This document shows, piece by piece, positions 59,216 through 64,000 of a stretch of 64,000 nucleotides of DNA. The position numbers were made by a program, and so were the translations under genes. The notes under the pieces were generated by a model that did no database searches, was not told the DNA's origin, and worked only from the letters and a program-made list of their open reading frames with translations. Each line of letters starts with the position of its first letter. Within the stretch, counting starts at the first letter, position 1. Origin of the DNA: Paludibaculum fermentans (GTDB taxonomy: Bacteria > Acidobacteriota > Terriglobia > Bryobacterales > Bryobacteraceae); the NCBI RefSeq assembly GCF_015277775.1, contig NZ_CP063849.1, positions 2,418,001 to 2,482,000 on the forward strand, written 5' to 3'.

Positions 59216-62200
59216 TCAGAAAACGTACTTCAACGCGAACTGCATCTGCCGCATGCTCACGGCGGTGGACGTGATGCGGCCGAAGTTGGCGCTGCTCAGA
59301 TTCGAGGTCGGGAAACCCCAGACCGGGTGATTGAACAGGTTGTAGCACTCCCAGCGGAACTGGAGTTCGTGTCCTTCCAAGGGCAGGCGGAAGTTCTTCT
59401 GCACATTGGAGTCCAGCATGAAACCGGCAGGCCCGGGCACGGAGTTGCGCGCGGCATTTCCAAACTGGTAGACCGGCTGAAGGACGAAGGCGGCGGTATT
59501 GAACCAGCGCTCCGTGGTGGGTGTATCAAGATTGACCGGTTGGCCGGAAGCATCCGGGCGATCGGTGTTGATGTTGGTGTTGGCGCGGTTCACGCCGGCG
59601 CTGGGATTGATGTGGAATCCGGAGCGCCATGTGCTGATGCCACCTACCTGCCACCCTCCGGCCAGGGCATCCAGGAAGCCATTTCGAATCGCCATCTTGC
59701 GGCCCTTGCCGAATGGAACATCGTAGAGGCCGGAGACGACCAGGCGGTGCCGGTTGTCGAAGGCGGAAAGACCGCGATCACAGAGCATGCAACGGCCATC
59801 CTGCGAGAAGAGGGAGTCGCTATCGGAGGTGCGAATCCCACTGGTCGTATCGATCGACTTCGACCAGGTGTAGGAAACCAGCGCGGTGAGCCCGCTGGAG
59901 TAACGCTTGGTCAACTTGGTTCCCAATGAGTTGTAATTGGCGCGGCCGCCGTTCTCGACGAGCACGAGCAGCCCCCAATTCGGATAAGGCGACCGGCTGG
60001 CGTTTGAGCCGGGGCCAGGCACCGCCGCGCTGACTCCGCGGTAGGATTCCAGGTGTCGGCTGACCGAGCCGAGATAGCCAGCTTCGAAGGACAGATCCTT
60101 GCCGAGTTCACGCTGTACATTGAACAACCACTGCATGGAATAAGGTGTCCGGCGGTCGTACTTATTGGAGAACGCCTGGGGTGTAAGAATGTTTGCGACT
60201 GAGCCGCTCAAGGCCGCCGCTCCGGTAGCCCAGGTCACTGTTGGGAAATCGGAATTGTCGTCGTTGCGGGTGCGGCCGGCGGCATTCCGCGCGACATCGA
60301 AGCGGGGGTTGCCTTGGTCCTGGTTATAGAACATGCCGGCTCCAGTTCGAATCACCCACTTGGAGGTGGGGCTCCAGGCGAGTCCGATCCGCGGTGCGAA
60401 GTCGTTGTTGTCGCGATTCACCAGGCGATTCCCAAGACGGCCATCCTGTACCAGTGGGATGTTCGGCCAGCGCACCCTCAATCCGCTGTAGGGGTCGCCG
60501 GAACTCACCCCCTGGCGGAGAAACACGGGATAGCGACTCTGGTCTGCCACGTTCGGGATATTGTCGAAGGCATTGAAGAAAACGGTGGTGAGATTGCCCG
60601 AGATGTCTTCCCACGGTGGCGTATTCTCATAACGCAAGCCGAAGGAGAGGGTTACCTGGGAGCTCAGTTTCCAGACGTCGTCCACATACAGCGCGAAGCT
60701 TGTGGCCCGAAACTGGGCCGCCGCAATTTGTGCCGCCACTTCGGTGAGCGTGACATTGCCCAGCAGGAATGATGCGAAAGCATCGCCCTGGGTGGGGAGA
60801 CCGGATCCCGCGGTCAGGGCTCGCGGGTCTTGCGTAGGGTTGACGGCGAAGCTGAAGCTGCCGCGTCCGAACTGATTGCCCACCTGATTGAACTGATCCC
60901 GGCGGACTTCGCCACCGAAGCGGAAGGAATGCCGGCCTCTGGTGATGGAAGTGTTATTGAGGAACTGGAGCGTACTGTTCTTGTTTTCAAACGGCCCGTC
61001 GGTGCTGTCTCCAATGCCCTGGTAGTTGGCAATTCCGATGGACGGAATGCCCCAAGAGACGGGGTCGCCGCCCTTCAACCCTGGAATCGCGAGTTCATCC
61101 ACGACATTCCGCTGGAAGGCCAGGAGCGTGCCCACCGAGTTGTAGAAACGCGTATAGCCAAAGCGGGTTTCCGTCACCATCGAGGGGGACAGAGTGCGGG
61201 TATTCGAACCCATGTACTGTTCGAGGTTGGTGACCAGTTTGGTGCCGTTCTGGTTGAGGCCAGGTGTGGACTCGTTCTCGTCGCCCCAACTGTAGCGGCC
61301 GGCCCACGAGGATTTGGGTGACTCGTTGTAGTCGAGGCGGACGATGAACTGATCTCGGTTCTGCGGGCGGGCCAGCGCCTGGACGTAGTTGTTGGTGACG
61401 CCGGGCAGGGTGGGGTTCTGGTAGAACTCGAGCAGTTTCTTGGACGTCGGGCTGATGCGGCTGGCCGGAATCACGTTGCCGGCAAAAGGAGTGCCGGTCA
61501 GGGTGCCGTCGGCAGCGCGGGTACGGGTGAGCGGGTCGTAGATCCGGCTGGATAGGGAAGTGTAATCCCCGGTCTGGAACGCCGCCGGTGCAAGTGAGAA
61601 GAGTCCTGTCGTGTTGCCCCGTTTGCGGAACGATTCATAGTTCCCCATGAAGAACAGTTTGTCCTTGCCATTGAAGACGCGCGGGAGCCAAACCGGACCG
61701 GCCAGGGTGAAGCCGTACTGATTCCATTTGAAGGGGTCTTTCACCGGTCGCAGGGAAGTGAACGCGTAGCCGGTGGAGTCCAGCTTGTCATTGCGCAGAA
61801 ACTCGAAGACGGTGCCGTGATACTGATTCGTGCCGGACTTGGTCAGGACATTGATCTGGGTGGTCTGTCGGCCGAACTCCGCCGGATAGATGCCGGTCTG
61901 CGCCTTGAACTCCTGAAGTGCATCGACAGACGGCATGACGACAAACGTGTTGAAGTTGGGGTCAGTATTCTCTACACCGTCCAGGGTGTAGTGGTTGAAG
62001 TTCGTGCGCTGGCCGGCCACGGAGATCGTCTGAGAGGCCCGGATGCCGCCTTGCCGTGCTCCGGCCTGCCCCTGGGTGGAGAAGCCGGTGGAGACGTTGG
62101 GTGCGAGCGAGACCAGTTGGAGGTAGTTGCGCCCGTTCAGGGGCAGTTCGACGATCCGTTTGTTCTCGATGACGGTGCCGACCGTGGCGTTTTCGTTGAC

Positions 62201-62581
62201 CATCAGCGGACTGGCGACCACTTCGACGGACTCGGATACCTGGCCCAGCGGCAGCTCGAAATCGAGGCGGGCATTCTGCTGGACCTGGATCTCGACCTGA
62301 GTGCGGAGTAAAGTCTTGAACCCTGCCCGTTCGGCTCGCACCGTATAGATGCCGGGCGGGAGGGAGGGAAACGCATACCCGCCCGCCTCATTGGTGAGCG
62401 CGGATCTTTGGGCATTGGTTCCCGTGTTGATCACGGTGATGATGGTCTCCGGAACGGCGGCTCCGCTGGTGTCCCGGACTTCACCGGCGATCGAACCCAG
62501 TGTTTGTCCGAAAAGGCCCACGGTCCCAGATAGAAGGCACGCCGCCAGAAACAGGCGGCTACCCACTGAGCTTTGCAACAT
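59216..62581 (-). CDS. TonB-dependent receptor, Oar-like
   Basis: 1,121 residues. Signal peptide SRLFLAACLLSGTVGLFGQ. N-terminal carboxypeptidase-regulatory-like domain (SIAGEVRDTSGAAVPETIIT, YAFPSLPPGIYTVRAERAGF). The plug has IVELPLNGRNYLQLVSLAPN and NFNHYTLDGVENT. The C-terminus is MQFALKYVF. Codon usage is less C-biased than in the first and third receptors. It lies downstream of a malectin-sensor regulator on the same strand with ~170 bp between, and directly upstream of the metallo-beta-lactamase. Ligand unknown. Confidence 0.94.
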   Translation of the reverse strand: MLQSSVGSRLFLAACLLSGTVGLFGQTLGSIAGEVRDTSGAAVPETIITVINTGTNAQRSALTNEAGGYAFPSLPPGIYTVRAERAGFKTLLRTQVEIQVQQNARLDFELPLGQVSESVEVVASPLMVNENATVGTVIENKRIVELPLNGRNYLQLVSLAPNVSTGFSTQGQAGARQGGIRASQTISVAGQRTNFNHYTLDGVENTDPNFNTFVVMPSVDALQEFKAQTGIYPAEFGRQTTQINVLTKSGTNQYHGTVFEFLRNDKLDSTGYAFTSLRPVKDPFKWNQYGFTLAGPVWLPRVFNGKDKLFFMGNYESFRKRGNTTGLFSLAPAAFQTGDYTSLSSRIYDPLTRTRAADGTLTGTPFAGNVIPASRISPTSKKLLEFYQNPTLPGVTNNYVQALARPQNRDQFIVRLDYNESPKSSWAGRYSWGDENESTPGLNQNGTKLVTNLEQYMGSNTRTLSPSMVTETRFGYTRFYNSVGTLLAFQRNVVDELAIPGLKGGDPVSWGIPSIGIANYQGIGDSTDGPFENKNSTLQFLNNTSITRGRHSFRFGGEVRRDQFNQVGNQFGRGSFSFAVNPTQDPRALTAGSGLPTQGDAFASFLLGNVTLTEVAAQIAAAQFRATSFALYVDDVWKLSSQVTLSFGLRYENTPPWEDISGNLTTVFFNAFDNIPNVADQSRYPVFLRQGVSSGDPYSGLRVRWPNIPLVQDGRLGNRLVNRDNNDFAPRIGLAWSPTSKWVIRTGAGMFYNQDQGNPRFDVARNAAGRTRNDDNSDFPTVTWATGAAALSGSVANILTPQAFSNKYDRRTPYSMQWLFNVQRELGKDLSFEAGYLGSVSRHLESYRGVSAAVPGPGSNASRSPYPNWGLLVLVENGGRANYNSLGTKLTKRYSSGLTALVSYTWSKSIDTTSGIRTSDSDSLFSQDGRCMLCDRGLSAFDNRHRLVVSGLYDVPFGKGRKMAIRNGFLDALAGGWQVGGISTWRSGFHINPSAGVNRANTNINTDRPDASGQPVNLDTPTTERWFNTAAFVLQPVYQFGNAARNSVPGPAGFMLDSNVQKNFRLPLEGHELQFRWECYNLFNHPVWGFPTSNLSSANFGRITSTAVSMRQMQFALKYVF

Positions 62582-62674
62582 GGCATCTCCCTCTGCAGCG
62601 CAATCCAGTGCGCGAATTGAGTAGTGCGAAGGTAAGGGAATTGCAGGAGGGAGAGCAAGAGATCGCGGCTAGAG

Positions 62675-62694
62675 GTAACCGCTACCGCTGGTTA
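62675..62694. promoter_or_regulatory. TAACC/GGTTA dyad upstream of the last TonB receptor
   Basis: TAACC (62676-62680) and GGTTA (62690-62694) flank a 9-nt core, in the ~170-bp gap between the malectin regulator and the receptor. Its GTAACCGCTA part resembles GTAACCGTTA at 43219-43228 near the other malectin regulator. A shared operator is possible; five-base arms are weak evidence on their own. Confidence 0.35.
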
Positions 62695-62750
62695 GCGACA
62701 GAAGCCGTTTGGAATCAATGTGGTTACAAGCCGATGAGCAGTGGCTACAG

Positions 62751-64000
62751 TCACTTTTCGGGTGTTAATTCCAGCGCATTCACTACCGCATACTGGACGA
62801 CTGGTTCGAAGGTGACGTCGATGCGGCCCTGGGCGTTGGGGACCAGTCCGTGGAACACCTTCTCGATACTGTGCCGTTCGCCGGCTTCCTTAAAGATCTC
62901 GAAGCGATTGAGAAGGGTCACACCGCCACTGAGCACATTGAAGATCCGGCTGCCGGAGCCGCCCTTGCCGCGATTGTGGGGGCCGAAGTAGGTCTCGGCG
63001 AAGAGAAGCCGGAGCCGGTAGCGGCCGGGAGGAACCGGGAAGCGGTAGGTGAAGTTGCCATAGCGTTGCGAGAGGAACAGCTCGGGATCCTGCGTGCCGG
63101 TGACGGTTTCGCCATCGGAGATCTGCCGGCCGCCGGTGTAGTAGCGGTCCAACTCCCAGAGATTTCCTTCCTGGTCTGTGAAGTTTGCGTTCCGGGTGAA
63201 GATCCGGATGGGGAGGGGCCGGCCGGTATTATTTGGGATGACTTCGATGGCATTCAACCAGGCGCCGGAGAGAATGGGTTTGAAGTCCAGCGTGAGGAAG
63301 CCGTTCTCGGGAGAGACATTCGTGAAGACGCGGATGTCGGACGTGTTCGTGCCTCCCGCATCGGCTGCGATGTCGAAAGATGACAGCAGGGGCTGACCGT
63401 TCATCAGGACGTCGAAGATTCTACGATTCTCCACTCCGTCCCCAAGCTCCGTCGGAAGAAAGATGACTTCAGAAAAGTAGAGCCTCAGGTCGTACTTGCC
63501 CGCCGGGAGTGGGATGCGGTAAGAGAAGTTGCCGAAACGGAAGCTGCGGAAGTAGAGCTGATCTGGTGCCCAGCGGATGGTTCTCACGGGGACGCCCATC
63601 TCCTTGCCTCCAAATTGCCAATGGTTCTGCTCGCCGCCGGAGAAATACCGGTCGCCGGACCATTCCACGCCGAAGCGGTCCACTGACCGTTCAGTGGAAG
63701 CACCGGCCAGGATGCGGACCGGTCGAGGGATCCCGCCGCCCGGAAGGGGGTCGCGATCGGCGGAACCGCGGGCGGGTGTCGCGGGCGCGGCCGCCTGGCG
63801 CCGGTACGGCAGAAAAAGAATCACTGCCGTTGCGGCCAGGAGCACAGAAGCTGCAAGACAGGCGATGAGGATACGCGTTCTCGAGTGCTTCGCCGGGACG
63901 GCCGGGATGTCGTCGGAGCTAGGCTCCGGGTCAGTAACTGCGGGTTCGAATTCAGGTTGGTAGGTGCCGGCCGGAATCACGATGCGAAGGGGTTGAGACG
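62751..64000 (-). CDS. Membrane-anchored regulator with two malectin domains, N-terminus outside window
   Basis: 416 residues are visible; the frame runs on past 64000 upstream of the GTG at 63980, so the true start is outside. The first visible residues, QPLRIVIPAGTYQPEFEP, align with HPVRIELPPGSYKAEFRW of the regulator at 41625-43151, which marks the end of the winged-helix domain. Then a transmembrane helix (RILIACLAASVLLAATAVILF) and two malectin-like domains: VRILAGASTERSVDRFGVEW with DRYFSGG, and IRIFTRNANFTDQEGNLWEL with DRYYTGG. It is a paralogue of that regulator. Upstream of a TonB receptor on the same strand, which it probably controls. Confidence 0.85.
   Translation of the reverse strand, partial: SQPLRIVIPAGTYQPEFEPAVTDPEPSSDDIPAVPAKHSRTRILIACLAASVLLAATAVILFLPYRRQAAAPATPARGSADRDPLPGGGIPRPVRILAGASTERSVDRFGVEWSGDRYFSGGEQNHWQFGGKEMGVPVRTIRWAPDQLYFRSFRFGNFSYRIPLPAGKYDLRLYFSEVIFLPTELGDGVENRRIFDVLMNGQPLLSSFDIAADAGGTNTSDIRVFTNVSPENGFLTLDFKPILSGAWLNAIEVIPNNTGRPLPIRIFTRNANFTDQEGNLWELDRYYTGGRQISDGETVTGTQDPELFLSQRYGNFTYRFPVPPGRYRLRLLFAETYFGPHNRGKGGSGSRIFNVLSGGVTLLNRFEIFKEAGERHSIEKVFHGLVPNAQGRIDVTFEPVVQYAVVNALELTPEK

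Noticed and set aside
60330-60360. tRNA-like TTCGAATC sequence
   Set aside because: It lies within the TonB receptor coding sequence and no cloverleaf can be formed around it.

Overview
The window looks like chromosomal DNA from a GC-rich soil acidobacterium of the Bryobacteraceae / Candidatus Solibacter / Paludibaculum type. This is inferred from gene content. There are four ~1,100-residue Oar-like TonB-dependent receptors with an N-terminal carboxypeptidase-regulatory-like domain and no SusD partner, many secreted esterases and glycoside hydrolases, Tat-exported Gfo/Idh oxidoreductases, a B3 metallo-beta-lactamase, and membrane-anchored winged-helix regulators with malectin sensor domains. 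No rRNA, tRNA, CRISPR array, IS element or prophage was recognised.

Layout. 1-438: 5' part of a secreted esterase (minus strand), cut by the window edge. 655-3885: TonB receptor whose ribosome-binding site lies in a predicted hairpin. 3886-5968: mostly non-coding, repeat-bearing DNA with one probable small zinc-ribbon gene. 5969-14250 (minus): a compact type I restriction-modification operon in the order single-TRD S-like protein, hsdM, rhuM, hsdS, hsdR, YgjP-type metallopeptidase. Every junction overlaps, and there is a good promoter at 14277-14306. 14773-20961 (plus): two lineage-specific proteins, aquaporin Z with a strong terminator, a serine beta-lactamase-like hydrolase, a BNR-type beta-propeller and a large secreted protein. 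20971-23809 (minus): alpha-L-fucosidase (GH29), URO-D-family protein, L-rhamnose mutarotase. 23921-28635 (minus): TonB receptor and Gfo/Idh oxidoreductase, each with its own consensus promoter. 28854-34595 (plus): CBM9-like protein, alpha/beta hydrolase, GH42-like glycosidase. 34658-40398 (minus): DUF4091/GH123-like protein, M20 amidohydrolase, APC permease and ROK regulator, with a divergent LacI regulator at 40535-41581. 41625-43151 (minus): malectin-sensor regulator. 43472-53416 (plus): six-gene operon of CE1 esterase, CE1 esterase, type-B carboxylesterase, GH9, CE1 esterase and GH51, closed by a long hairpin. 53535-58265: TonB receptor divergent from a membrane-anchored wHTH regulator. 58351-64000 (minus): B3 metallo-beta-lactamase, TonB receptor and a second malectin-sensor regulator, cut by the window edge.

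Taken together, the right two thirds look like a set of plant or microbial glycan utilisation loci: outer-membrane receptors import glycan fragments, secreted esterases remove acyl groups, and GH9, GH51, GH29, GH42-like and GH123-like enzymes cut backbones and side chains. Rhamnose mutarotase, oxidoreductase, permease and amidohydrolase would process the monomers. LacI, ROK and wHTH sensors control expression. A recurring TAGTGCA half-site in three promoters suggests a local regulon. The left third carries a defence operon next to decayed DNA.
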